A stretch of DNA of 64,000 bases from Pseudomonas frederiksbergensis (GCF_001874645.1 NZ_CP017886.1:682001-746000), one strand, 5' to 3'. Shown: positions 26,753 through 36,061, counted from the first letter of the stretch. Numbers and translations are program-made. The notes: generated by a model from the sequence alone, not told the origin.

Positions 26753-27836
26753 GCTGCATCTCGTTGAATAAGGTTGAAAACTTGCTTTCGAACACGTCCA
26801 GACTAAAGTCCCGAGTACGGGACAACGCATTATCAGACAGCATCTTGTATTTTTTGGGGTCCAACGAAATCCTGCATATCGCGCGGTAAAGCGCCTCGAT
26901 ATCGTATGAAGAGATTAAATAGCCTTCGACATCACTGCGGACTAACTCGGCGGGTCCTCCCACAGGAGGAACTATCACGGGTAAGCCATGGGACATGCCC
27001 TCGAGGATGGTCAAACCGAATGTTTCTATCCAGCCATCAGGTCGGGAAAGATTTAGCAGCACATCGGAGCGTGAATAAAAGCCCGACATATCCGTTTGGC
27101 GCGGATAAATCGCCACATTGCCTGGCACGTCGATACTGGAAAAAAAACTATCAACTTCACTTCGGCTGGCATTGAGTACCAGGGTGAAATTCAGGTGCTT
27201 GTCATCCAGGCTACGCCGGGCGAGTGCCAGGAACTCCAGGACGCCCTTATAGGCCTTCAAGGAACAGATCATCAAAGAGCTGAAACCCGCCTCTTCCTTG
27301 ACGCGATACGTGTGTTCAGCCGTGGCATCCAGGGCATTATGAATCACCACCTGGGGAAGTTTGGAAAAACGCTCCACGTGCATCAGATAGTTCGAGACGA
27401 ATACGACCTTTGTGCTGGTCTTTTCAATGATGAACCGGAGAAACCTCTTCAGAACATCAGGTTTTATCGAGGTTTCATGCACATGATAATAAACCGGTAT
27501 CTTCAGCAGCTTTCCCGCCAGCGCGGCACCAAAGGGCATCATGGTGTTGACATAAAACACCACGTTCTGCCTCTTGTATTTCAAGCACTGAACAAACAAC
27601 AGCCCCTGAGAGATCAGGTAGTAGCCCAAGGTCAGCAACTTATTCTCTGACCTTTTATAAAAAAGCCTGCTCTGCACATCGGCCACGCCTGACAAGAAAC
27701 CATCGCCATGGGAACTGGTAATCACCTCGGTGGCTAAATGGTTATTCGCCGCCGCCTTGATCACTTGAGATAACACCTTGGGACTTCCACTTCTGTCGTT
27801 GAACAAGTGGATGAAAACCATCTTCTTCGAGGGCAT
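26742..27836 (-). CDS. Family 4 glycosyltransferase
   Basis: A 364-residue GT-B enzyme. FIHLFNDRSGSPKVLSQVI is the N-terminal strand-loop, YYHVHETSIKPDVLKRFL and VFVSNYLMH the middle, CSLKAYKGVLEFLALAR the start of the C-terminal Rossmann domain, and RPDGWIETFGLTILEGMSHG the EX7E nucleotide-sugar motif. A cytoplasmic enzyme building the repeat unit. Start ATG at 27836 lies 2 nt after the polymerase stop. Confidence 0.87.
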   Translation of the reverse strand: MPSKKMVFIHLFNDRSGSPKVLSQVIKAAANNHLATEVITSSHGDGFLSGVADVQSRLFYKRSENKLLTLGYYLISQGLLFVQCLKYKRQNVVFYVNTMMPFGAALAGKLLKIPVYYHVHETSIKPDVLKRFLRFIIEKTSTKVVFVSNYLMHVERFSKLPQVVIHNALDATAEHTYRVKEEAGFSSLMICSLKAYKGVLEFLALARRSLDDKHLNFTLVLNASRSEVDSFFSSIDVPGNVAIYPRQTDMSGFYSRSDVLLNLSRPDGWIETFGLTILEGMSHGLPVIVPPVGGPAELVRSDVEGYLISSYDIEALYRAICRISLDPKKYKMLSDNALSRTRDFSLDVFESKFSTLFNEMQHDT

Positions 27837-27838
27837 GC

Positions 27839-29125
27839 TTATGTTCTTTTGATGAGGGAGCGACTGAGCGTTGTAAAGCGCTCGGTCAGGGCCATGCACA
27901 CCCAAAAAATGGCGATCGAATGCGCGGGAATGGTTTGACTTGAGAAGCCCATGGCCAGAAAGAATGCAACCAGGGCGGCCCCGACTCTTACTTGATAGCG
28001 GTCGACACGTTGATCAATCGCCATTTTCCTGACGGCGGTCAAACTGCGTTTGATCACCAGAATGATGAATGAGAAGAAGACGATGAAACCGACAATTCCA
28101 GTGTCGTTAAGTATCGCCAAGGGTAAATTGGAGATCCATGCACTGCGATGATTCTCCGAACCCACCAACTCCGGTGCAAACGAATATATTTCACTAAAAC
28201 TGTAGATGCCATTTCCGAACATCGGGTTTTCCAGGATGGAATTCGCCGCCAATGCCCACATGATAAAACGCGTCTTGACCGAGTGGGTTCTGCCGATCAG
28301 TTCATAATCGCCAAACGAAGAGGCGATGAAATAAGACAGGAACGCTATCAGCGCTACCAACACGGTTGCCCCCAGCACGTACTTCACCAGGTCCCTGTTC
28401 TTGTACTTCCTCGGGTAGCTCAACCCGTGATAAAGCCAGACCGAAATAATGTAGGAAACCCACGGCGCCCTTGAGAACGAAAAAAGCAGGGAGGTGTGCA
28501 AACCGATCACCAGGATCCACCACCATAATTTTCGGCGATAACCCAACGCCAGTACTGTCAGGATCATAAGCGATACAAACACCCCAAACAGATTGGCCTC
28601 ATAAATTCCACCACGGATGCGCGTCCCTCCGCTCCCCTCTTGCAGCCAGTGAATGGCCACGTCAGGAAGAGGAAACTTCAACAGCGAAAGCACATAAATC
28701 AACGATAGAAACGGGCCCGAAAACCATGCCAAAAACAGATAGGTTCTGGATTTGAAAATCGTAAAGGGATTGGCCTTTAACCAGATCACTGCATAATAAA
28801 ACGACGCAGCCAGGAGCAAGCCTGCGTACATTTTCAGGGACCAGGCTTCAACCGGGCCGGTAGCGGATGCGTAAAAAGCCAGCACCATCCATACCGTCAG
28901 GATCATGCCCGTCTTGGGCAGGCGCAGGGGAATATTCGAACTGACCAACAACAATACAACGATGAAAAAAATAGGGGCAGCCAGCAACCTTTCCAGGGTC
29001 AGGTTGTTACCGCCCAACGACCACTCAATATTGTTAAACACCACGGTGAAGCCGATGATGACAGCCAGCACATAACGCGGATTGATACTCGAGGACTTCA
29101 CGCTAGCGGTACCGTAGCTCATCAT
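27839..29125 (-). CDS. wzy: O-antigen ligase/Wzy-like polymerase
   Basis: A 428-residue integral membrane protein with about 11-12 hydrophobic helices. GGIYEANLFGVFVSLMILTV, FSFSRAPWVSYIISV and a long periplasmic loop with NSILENPMFGNGIYSF and SENHRSAWISNLPLAILNDT are the pattern of the O-antigen ligase/Wzy family. Within this locus the polymerase role is the better guess because Wzx, Wzc and Wza are all present. Start overlaps the upstream pyruvyltransferase stop. Confidence 0.8.
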   Translation of the reverse strand: MMSYGTASVKSSSINPRYVLAVIIGFTVVFNNIEWSLGGNNLTLERLLAAPIFFIVVLLLVSSNIPLRLPKTGMILTVWMVLAFYASATGPVEAWSLKMYAGLLLAASFYYAVIWLKANPFTIFKSRTYLFLAWFSGPFLSLIYVLSLLKFPLPDVAIHWLQEGSGGTRIRGGIYEANLFGVFVSLMILTVLALGYRRKLWWWILVIGLHTSLLFSFSRAPWVSYIISVWLYHGLSYPRKYKNRDLVKYVLGATVLVALIAFLSYFIASSFGDYELIGRTHSVKTRFIMWALAANSILENPMFGNGIYSFSEIYSFAPELVGSENHRSAWISNLPLAILNDTGIVGFIVFFSFIILVIKRSLTAVRKMAIDQRVDRYQVRVGAALVAFFLAMGFSSQTIPAHSIAIFWVCMALTERFTTLSRSLIKRT

Positions 29126-30255
29126 GACATTTCAATTGGCTTTTTTGCTGTGTTGGTTGAAAGCGCTCCATCGAGATAACGCCAGGTCACCCACCTGAGT
29201 GCCTCCAGCTTTTCATGACTGCTGGTAAAGTCGATTGATTTACCGACGACCGAGTCGACTTCACTCACACGGCTCACCAAGCGATCGGCCAAATCAACTT
29301 TATCTAAAAGACCTTTGATTCTATTCAGCCCGCTCTCGGGCAGCGCCGTCACAAAGGGAATACCGAAGTTCACCGCGAATGCGGTGCCATGAAACGAATT
29401 GGTGATGACAAAGGACGCATTGGCAAACAGCGAAATATAATCAGCAGGACTGGCATCCATGATGTGCCGGTCACTCTTGTAGCCCAGAAAAGGATCCTGA
29501 TCGATTGCCACAACCCGCATCCCCAATACAGTCCTTATCCTGTTTATCGCCGCCCTCACCAGCGCGTCTTTTTTCAGGGTATAAACAAGAATGTATTTAT
29601 CGCTATTCCCTGGTGTTTTACCGGCAAGCTGCAGGCTCTGCATCCACTCTTGCTTGTTCAGCATCAGCGTCGGGTCCAGGGTGTGGTCAATTTTTTGGTT
29701 GCCGAGCATGCTGCGCAGCTTTCGCGCAGTGTCCTCTTCCCGGACGGAGATACTGTCAAATGTCGACAGTGCCTTTCTGACCTTGGCCACCTCCTCTTCC
29801 GAATAGCAATATGAGCCTGCGCTCGAAGAAAACGAGATCTTTTTTTTCGCTCGGGAAAACGCCAGCATATAGTTCAGATCCAGATACCCCGTAATAGCCG
29901 GATTCCATATCTGGTCGCTGCCACAGACCACGCAATCAAAGTCACTTGACAGGGTTTGAAGCGCCTGTAAATCCGGGCACGCCGGGGTCAAGTTATAGTT
30001 GACCCGCATGAACGCCCTAAACTTCGCGATCAACCGCCTGCGGGGAATGATTCGAAAAAAGTCCTTACCCGCCCTGAAAATACTGCGCGGACTGCTGTCC
30101 ACCCGAATCAGCTTCAAGGTGTTTTCCAGCGCTTTGCTTTTGTAATCAATAATCTTGACGTCGCCATACTTCGACAGCACTTTCTGACTGGCGAGCGCTT
30201 GTAGGGTTCCACCATAACTATTGGCGTGGTGTATCGTGATCAATGCAATTTTCAA
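29122..30255 (-). CDS. Polysaccharide pyruvyl transferase family protein
   Basis: A 377-residue member of the PS_pyruv_trans family (CsaB/WcaK-like GT-B fold). ITIHHANSYGGTLQALASQK is the typical head, VVCGSDQIWNPAITG the conserved CGSDQIWN block, and FVITNSFHGTAFAVNFGIPF the C-terminal active region with Ser-Phe-His-Gly. It would place a pyruvate ketal on a sugar of the repeat unit, giving the polymer acid groups. It lies next to a nitroreductase-family gene, a pairing seen in other exopolysaccharide clusters, though its meaning is unclear. Confidence 0.87.
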   Translation of the reverse strand: MKIALITIHHANSYGGTLQALASQKVLSKYGDVKIIDYKSKALENTLKLIRVDSSPRSIFRAGKDFFRIIPRRRLIAKFRAFMRVNYNLTPACPDLQALQTLSSDFDCVVCGSDQIWNPAITGYLDLNYMLAFSRAKKKISFSSSAGSYCYSEEEVAKVRKALSTFDSISVREEDTARKLRSMLGNQKIDHTLDPTLMLNKQEWMQSLQLAGKTPGNSDKYILVYTLKKDALVRAAINRIRTVLGMRVVAIDQDPFLGYKSDRHIMDASPADYISLFANASFVITNSFHGTAFAVNFGIPFVTALPESGLNRIKGLLDKVDLADRLVSRVSEVDSVVGKSIDFTSSHEKLEALRWVTWRYLDGALSTNTAKKPIEMS

Positions 30256-30288
30256 GGTGCCGAGTCCTTTGCGATCGGGGGCGAGTAC

Positions 30289-31272
30289 TTACTGACTGGA
30301 GAGCCGGGTATACACTTCATCGAGGGGGCGACGCGGAGAGGCACATACGGTGTTCTGCTCGTTCGGATAGCCTATCGCCAACATCATCATCACCGTGTGC
30401 TGAGGGCTTATCTTGATCACCTTGCGGAAGTTCATATCCGCCCTGCCCGACTGGCTCCAGTTCAAACAGCACGACGCAATGCCTATTGAATGCAAGGCCA
30501 GGATCAACGACATGGAAAACATCCCGCCATCAATCCAGTGCTGGTAACGTTCTCGAGGGGAAACGAAGGCACGCAAATCTGCAGTTATAATCAGCAAGTT
30601 ATTTATTTTGTGCCCGAAGCCGCGGTTGCCATCTTGAAAAGCAAGGGCGTGCTGCGCCAGTTCGCCATCCAGATGATACACATGCCACGACTGCCTGTTA
30701 CAGGCAGAAGGTGACTTCATGGCCATCTCTAGCGCTCTGCTTAATGCTTGCGCACTGATGTCCGCGTCGGAGAACTCTCGAAGCGAGTAGCGGGACAGGA
30801 AGAAGCTCTCCGGGGTCATCAATCGACCTTTATCAAACTCCGTTTTGGCGTGATTGATCGCCCCGCTGTTGTCATAGAATGGGATGGCTTGCTTGCTCAG
30901 ACTCTCGACGTTAACCAGGCGCTTTATAAGCTCGGCGGTTTTTTCTGGCTGATGCGCTTTTTCGGCTTCAGCGAACTTCTTTAATACCGTGATCGCCACC
31001 CGGTCATGGTAGCCCGTGCCATTGAGCATAAATGACTGCTCCAACGCCTTGATAAGCGCATTGGCGCCCGCCCATCCAGACCCCGGTTTCCTGTTGGTAA
31101 AGCTCAGGCTCTTTTCAAGGGTGTGGTACACCTTGACCATGTAATAGTTTCGTTCGTCGACCGAACTGAGTGAAGATCGCCATCCCGAATACCGGGCATA
31201 CCGACTCAGGTCATACAAAAAGCCAAATCCAGCCAGCACTGTCCGCGCATAGATTTTCACGGTATCAATCAT
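30289..31272 (-). CDS. Nitroreductase-family flavoprotein with N-terminal extension
   Basis: A 327-residue protein. Residues about 155-327 are a nitroreductase-like domain: FLSRYSLREFSD, MKSPSACNRQSWHVYHLDG (FMN-binding loop), WIDGGMFSMSLILALHSIGI and VMMMLAIGYPNE. The first 150 residues (including KVYHTLEKSLSF, TNRKPGSGWAGANALI) are not recognised. It presumably binds FMN and carries out a redox step, perhaps on a sugar precursor or cofactor used by the pyruvyl transferase encoded next to it. Substrate unknown. Confidence 0.75.
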   Translation of the reverse strand: MIDTVKIYARTVLAGFGFLYDLSRYARYSGWRSSLSSVDERNYYMVKVYHTLEKSLSFTNRKPGSGWAGANALIKALEQSFMLNGTGYHDRVAITVLKKFAEAEKAHQPEKTAELIKRLVNVESLSKQAIPFYDNSGAINHAKTEFDKGRLMTPESFFLSRYSLREFSDADISAQALSRALEMAMKSPSACNRQSWHVYHLDGELAQHALAFQDGNRGFGHKINNLLIITADLRAFVSPRERYQHWIDGGMFSMSLILALHSIGIASCCLNWSQSGRADMNFRKVIKISPQHTVMMMLAIGYPNEQNTVCASPRRPLDEVYTRLSSQ

Positions 31273-31332
31273 GAGCGTTCATCTCCCGGTTGTCGGCAGT
31301 GATAAATAATTTAAGCATGGGCGCTGTACCTG

Positions 31333-32622
31333 CTATCGAAACGTGTTCTTGAAAACCAGCCGTTGGGCACCATAAAAATACAGCGACAACAGCAATACAT
31401 TACTGACAACGGTCGCTACGGCGGCGCCACGCAGGTCATACAGGGGAATTAATACAAGGTTAAGAAACACATTGATTATTGCCACCAGCGCCATGTATTT
31501 AACTTTCACCTTCATGTGTTCCTGAGTCACCAATGTGGCGCCCGCACTGAAGGCCAGAAAAATAATCGGTGCCGACAGGGAAAGAATCTTCAATACCGAG
31601 GACGCCTCTCGGTAGGCCTCACCAAACAGCAGAGGGACTGCCCAGTCCGCACAGACCAGAATCACCAGCATGGCCAGAGTGCCGAGCAGCAACATCAGCC
31701 AGTTACCCTTTCGGTATACCTGATAAAACATGTCTGGATCATGGTTGGCCCAGCGGTGCATCTTGGGCAGCAGGAACCGCTGATACATCACACTCGGCAA
31801 CAAATACACCGCCGTCATGATGGTAAAAGCAACGCTGTATATACCGGCCGCGCTATTACTTGAGAGGTGTTTCAGCACGATGATGTTGCTTTGGAAATAA
31901 ATCAGGTGCGAGAACGCCGCCACACCAAATGGCCAACTGGCAGCGGCAACACTTAACAGGCTTGGCCTCACGGACGGGGCCGTGAATTCGGCGGTCAGTT
32001 CGTGCCCCTTCAGGGTCAATTTCCCATTTGCCATGCGCAGCAACTGGGGAATGGCCAGTGAAAAAAACACCACTGCAATGACCGAATACATGGCCGCGTA
32101 GTACTCCGCGGCAATAGGCGTGGCGCTCATGAACACCGTGATGAAGACCATCGAACAACGAAGAAAATGCGGCAAAAACTGCCAAAGTGCCAAGTGCACA
32201 TACTGTTCTTCAAGTTGAAGCTTGCTGCTCACCAGTTCTACTGACAGCTGTCCCAGTAGGGTCAGAGAGAGAATCAACAACAGGTGTTGCGTTAACCGGT
32301 CATGGCTGGAATACAGCGCCCATGCCACAATCGCGCAAATAAGAAACAGGGTACTCAAGGCGATAAACTGGAATGAAGGTTTCAACCAGCGCTTTGCCGC
32401 CCAGCCCTCCTGTCCGAAAGCCTTGAGCCAATATTGGGATATCCCGAAACCCGCCAGGGGTGCCAGTAGAGTGAGGGTCGTGAGGGCCGATGAAAAAGCA
32501 CCGAAATGATTGCTGCCCAACTTCCTGGCTAGCAACACCTGAGTCAGAAAGGCAAACCCGGCACCCGCCAGGGATCCTATCCAGAGAAGCGATATAGCCT
32601 TGAACGCTGTGGTTTTATTCAT
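31333..32622 (-). CDS. wzx: Oligosaccharide flippase (Wzx-like)
   Basis: A 429-residue hydrophobic protein with about 12-14 membrane helices. The N-terminal AISLLWIGSLAGAGFAFLTQ then LLARKLGSNHFGAFSSALT matches the polysaccharide transporter family. It would flip the undecaprenyl-linked repeat unit. The ribosome site is weak (AGGT only 4 nt upstream), and an exact RfaH ops element ends 20 nt before its ATG, which fits a gene whose translation is helped by RfaH-recruited ribosomes. First gene of the long segment leading to rmlD. Confidence 0.85.
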   Translation of the reverse strand: MNKTTAFKAISLLWIGSLAGAGFAFLTQVLLARKLGSNHFGAFSSALTTLTLLAPLAGFGISQYWLKAFGQEGWAAKRWLKPSFQFIALSTLFLICAIVAWALYSSHDRLTQHLLLILSLTLLGQLSVELVSSKLQLEEQYVHLALWQFLPHFLRCSMVFITVFMSATPIAAEYYAAMYSVIAVVFFSLAIPQLLRMANGKLTLKGHELTAEFTAPSVRPSLLSVAAASWPFGVAAFSHLIYFQSNIIVLKHLSSNSAAGIYSVAFTIMTAVYLLPSVMYQRFLLPKMHRWANHDPDMFYQVYRKGNWLMLLLGTLAMLVILVCADWAVPLLFGEAYREASSVLKILSLSAPIIFLAFSAGATLVTQEHMKVKVKYMALVAIINVFLNLVLIPLYDLRGAAVATVVSNVLLLSLYFYGAQRLVFKNTFR

Positions 32623-32642
32623 TGACCTATGTCATTCGCAAT

Positions 32643-32654
32643 CACGCTACCGCC
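32643..32654 (-). promoter_or_regulatory. ops element (RfaH recruitment site) with JUMPstart-like context
   Basis: On the minus strand the sequence reads GGCGGTAGCGTG, identical to the E. coli ops element, preceded by TCCTGG, like the end of the JUMPstart sequence. It is in the 202-bp gap between wzc and the flippase gene, in the direction of transcription. ops makes RNA polymerase pause and recruits RfaH through the non-template strand; rfaH itself is at 37363-37869. Confidence 0.85.
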
Positions 32655-32824
32655 CCAGGATTTTTCGTCATATTCCTCAGGACGTGGTGCGTCTATGAAC
32701 TGTTGGTTTGATCATGCCGGTGGGCGATTGATCAGGCGCTGCAACAACGGTGGAAATCTAAACTTCAAGAACAACAGTAGCGCTATCAAGACCTGAATTT
32801 ACGCCACCGACAGGTCACTGCCCA

Positions 32825-35053
32825 TCAACTTTTGTCGGACGCATAGGCATAGTGATAATAACCATAATCACTGTAGCCATATTTAGTGGAGGTCTTTTTC
32901 TCCACCCCATTAAAAATCGCACCTTTAATGGCAATACCGTTCTGGGAGAATCTGCGGACCGTCAACTCGATTTCCTTCGCCGGGTTCAGGCCATAGCGCG
33001 CGACAATCAGATTGGTCCCGGACAGGCGCCCGACGATTGCAGCATCCGTCACGGCCAGTAGCGGTGGCGTATCGAGAATCACCAGATCGTAAAGCTCACT
33101 CGCCTGCTCCAATAGCGCGCTGAAATTGGCGTGCATCAGCAACTCGGAAGGATTGGGCGGGATCTGGCCACGACTGACAAAATCAAAGTTTTCGATTTCA
33201 GTCTTATGGATCGCGGTAGCCATATCGCAGCGTCGGGCCAGGATATCGGAGAGCCCGTTGTCCGAAGCTACGCCCAACACTTTGTGCAGATAGCCCTTGC
33301 GCATGTCGACATCGATCAGCAGTACCCGCAACCCGGTTTGCGCAATCACCACCGCCAGGTTGACCGATACGAACGTTTTGCCTACCTGGGGGCTGGGGCC
33401 GGAAATCATCAACCGGTTATTGTCCGCCTCGTGCATGGCGAAGTGCAGGCTGGTACGCAGACTGCGCAGCGCCTCGACCGCCAGATCGGTGGGGTGACTG
33501 ATGGCCAGCAATGATGAACCGACTCCAGGACGTCCTCGTCCGCGGGAGACTTTCTCCTCTTCGGCCTTCTGCAGGATGCTGTAGGGAATCGACGCGTACA
33601 CCGGCAAACCCAGTTGTTCGATGGCTTCCGGGCTTTCGAGTCCACGGTTCAGTGCCTTGCGTACCAGCACCAGGGCCACCGCCAGGAATCCGCCGAGAAT
33701 CGTCGCGACCAATACAATCAAGGCTTTTTTGGGTTTGACCGGCTTGAGGAAATTGACGTCCGCGATATCGATCACGCGCACGTTACCGACAGTCCCCGCC
33801 CGCAGCACATCCAGTTCCTGAGACTTGTTCAGCAGTTGGGTATAAATGGCCGTACCGACCTCTACATCCCGGGTAAGACTCAGCAGTTCCTGCTGGGTGG
33901 AGGGAAGGCCTTCCACCTTTGTCGCCAGGCTTTTCTGCTTGCTGCTCAACTCGCCGATCTGGGTCAACAATGCGCGATAAGCAGGATGTTGGCGGGTGAA
34001 TTTCCGGTCCATTTCGGCTTGCTGCAACTTCAACTCGGAGATGCTGGTATCCAGGCCGACAATCTGATCGAGAATGGCCTTGGTTTCGAGTGTGATATCC
34101 ACGGACTTGCGGCGAGTCTGGTATTCATTCAAGGCATTTCCGGCTTTTTCCAGGTCCTTTTTGACCACCGGAAGTTGCTCTTTAAGAAATGCCAGACTCT
34201 GCGCTGCCTCTGCCGAAGTACGCTCTACGTTTTGCCGGACATAAATCTCGGAAATTTCATTAAGTATCTTGATCGCCTGATCCGGATCGGTACTTTCCAA
34301 CGCCAGACCAATCATGCCCGACTCTTTTCCACGCTCGGAGACATCCAGTGCCTCTTGATAGTCGAGGATACTGGTCAGGCGGGAGTGACGGATGATTCTG
34401 AAGCGAGTTCCAGGATTGGCGCGCAGCTCCTCTATTTCAAACGTGACGCCATTTTGCTCGAACAGTTGTCCCGCCTGGCTGGCCGCCAACAGTTTGTCAT
34501 CTTCATCCACCAGGGTGTAATGACCCTGTTCACCCACCGTCAGGGTCAACTTCTTGCCCAGTTGCGAATCGGGAAGGTCCAGTTTGAATAGCTTCAGCGA
34601 CTCCCCTCCCCAGGCGAAACTGCTCAGCCCTAACCAGGCATCGGCTATTTCACCGGGGTTGTTATTCTTGAATCGGCGAGCAAGAAACTCACCAATGACA
34701 GGGAAGTACATCGGCTGTATGACACTATCAAGTTTCAACGTGTCGACGGTTTTACCGATCACCGAACGGGACTGGATCAACTCGATCTCGGTGGCCGAAG
34801 GAGACTCCTTGCCCAGCATGCTGCCGATATCCGAGAAGCCCAACAAGTCGTTCTTTTTCGCTTCAACCTGCAGCAACGCGTTCGCCTGAAACACTGGCGT
34901 CGCCAGCACCGCATACGCGGCCCCCATCACCATGAAGGCGCCGGTAATCGCGGCAATCAGCCATTTATGGTCGATGAGTGTCCCAAACATACCGAGAAGA
35001 TCAATCTCGTCATTGTCGTCTTCCCGCACGTTGACTACTGGCGCTTGCTGCAT
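32825..35053 (-). CDS. wzc: Wzc/Etk tyrosine kinase, polysaccharide co-polymerase
   Basis: A 742-residue inner-membrane protein. Residues about 10-460 are the Wzz/GNVR periplasmic part between two membrane helices (ITGAFMVMGAAYAVLA and ALIVLVATILGGFLAVALVL). The C-terminal cytoplasmic BY-kinase has Walker A (SGPSPQVGKTF), Walker A' (LLIDVDMR) and Walker B (LVILDTPP), and ends in the tyrosine cluster YGYSDYGYYHYAYASDKS used for autophosphorylation. Cycling of this phosphorylation with Wzb controls polymer length and export through Wza. Upstream wzb lies 44 nt away. All expected elements are intact. Confidence 0.95.
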   Translation of the reverse strand: MQQAPVVNVREDDNDEIDLLGMFGTLIDHKWLIAAITGAFMVMGAAYAVLATPVFQANALLQVEAKKNDLLGFSDIGSMLGKESPSATEIELIQSRSVIGKTVDTLKLDSVIQPMYFPVIGEFLARRFKNNNPGEIADAWLGLSSFAWGGESLKLFKLDLPDSQLGKKLTLTVGEQGHYTLVDEDDKLLAASQAGQLFEQNGVTFEIEELRANPGTRFRIIRHSRLTSILDYQEALDVSERGKESGMIGLALESTDPDQAIKILNEISEIYVRQNVERTSAEAAQSLAFLKEQLPVVKKDLEKAGNALNEYQTRRKSVDITLETKAILDQIVGLDTSISELKLQQAEMDRKFTRQHPAYRALLTQIGELSSKQKSLATKVEGLPSTQQELLSLTRDVEVGTAIYTQLLNKSQELDVLRAGTVGNVRVIDIADVNFLKPVKPKKALIVLVATILGGFLAVALVLVRKALNRGLESPEAIEQLGLPVYASIPYSILQKAEEEKVSRGRGRPGVGSSLLAISHPTDLAVEALRSLRTSLHFAMHEADNNRLMISGPSPQVGKTFVSVNLAVVIAQTGLRVLLIDVDMRKGYLHKVLGVASDNGLSDILARRCDMATAIHKTEIENFDFVSRGQIPPNPSELLMHANFSALLEQASELYDLVILDTPPLLAVTDAAIVGRLSGTNLIVARYGLNPAKEIELTVRRFSQNGIAIKGAIFNGVEKKTSTKYGYSDYGYYHYAYASDKS

Positions 35054-35097
35054 AAGTCGATTCTTTGCCTTTATTTCGATTCAATAAGTAGTGGTCA

Positions 35098-35538
35098 TCA
35101 GCGTGCTAGACGCTGTGCCCATGCGTGTACGGCTTCTTCGATCAACGCATAAGCGTGCACAAAAGCAGGTTTTCCTTGACGGTAGGGGTCGCATATTTCG
35201 CGGTCGTCTTGCCATTTACCCAGCATCAGCACCTTGCCTCGCGCTTCGGGGGCAATGTTCAGCACGCCGCTGACATGCCGCTGCTCCATCACCAGAATCA
35301 GGTCCGCCTCACTGACGGCTTGAGGCGTGAGCTGAATGCCCTGGTGCTCATCGGGCACGTGGCCATGCTCCTCAAGTACAGCGCGCGCCGTCGGCTCGAT
35401 CGGCTTGCCGACCAAGGCGGCAAGGCCGGCTGAGCTGACCTCGATATCGGAATGAACGAGTGCCCTGCGCAGCAGACTTTCCGCGGTGGGGCTGCGGCAA
35501 ATATTGCCGACACAGACAATCAAAACCCTTTTAAGCAA
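35098..35538 (-). CDS. wzb: Low-molecular-weight protein tyrosine phosphatase (Wzb/Etp)
   Basis: A 146-residue phosphatase that dephosphorylates the Wzc tyrosine cluster. VCVGNICRSPTAESLL contains the CX5R(S) catalytic loop, and CDPYRQGKPAF the general-acid DPY loop. The start is a TTG at 35538 (preceded by GGGGAA at a suitable distance): no ATG or GTG lies near, and the residues before CVGNIC match the usual length of the family. First gene of the minus-strand transcript. Confidence 0.92.
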   Translation of the reverse strand: MLKRVLIVCVGNICRSPTAESLLRRALVHSDIEVSSAGLAALVGKPIEPTARAVLEEHGHVPDEHQGIQLTPQAVSEADLILVMEQRHVSGVLNIAPEARGKVLMLGKWQDDREICDPYRQGKPAFVHAYALIEEAVHAWAQRLAR

Positions 35539-36061
35539 GATAACGTTCCCCGTCTTGTCAACAGTGGCGGTGACATAGCACTTGCCGAACAGAAGAGTTT
35601 TACACTACGGATTAACCCGGGCTGCTATAAGCCCGGCAACGGCAGGATCAACTTTGAAATATCAAGGACGTATTTATTACCACGGCACGCGGACGGTACC
35701 GAATTTTTTCTTCAGACAAAAAATAACACCGTGCTCTTCGGCACACGAAACATAACAGCCCGCGCGTTTATTCAGACAATTTCTAACAGTTGCGATTTTC
35801 CCGCGACCGATCAATTTAGATTACACCGCCGGTAGCGAGTGAATCATGTATCGCCGTGCCGCTAATACATTGCCAGGGCGCCACTCCACTGTCGGGTTAT
35901 TAATTGAGATACGGAGCGCCTTAGGCAACAACTTTGTTGACCGCAGATTGCGAAGAGCATGCAGCGGAATAACCGCGCGTACTCGCCCGCCACCCGACTG
36001 CCTGGGTTGTATTTTCTTACTGCCATTACCCACTGCATCAGTCAAACTTCAAGGACGCTTC
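35539..36061. other. Divergent intergenic region between wzb and galU
   Basis: About 520 bp with promoters expected in both directions. It is AT-rich between 35600 and 35830. An in-frame extension of galU to 35846 exists but encodes unrelated Arg-rich sequence. GCCGGTAGCG at 35828-35837 resembles an ops core with one mismatch on the plus strand, ahead of galU and rfaH; too weak to call. Confidence 0.4.

Noticed and set aside
32825..32880. Tyr-rich end of Wzc as a possible novelty
   Set aside because: A C-terminal tyrosine cluster is standard in bacterial Wzc kinases.
35828..35837. Ops-like GCCGGTAGCG before galU
   Set aside because: Mismatch in the conserved GGCGG core and no JUMPstart context.
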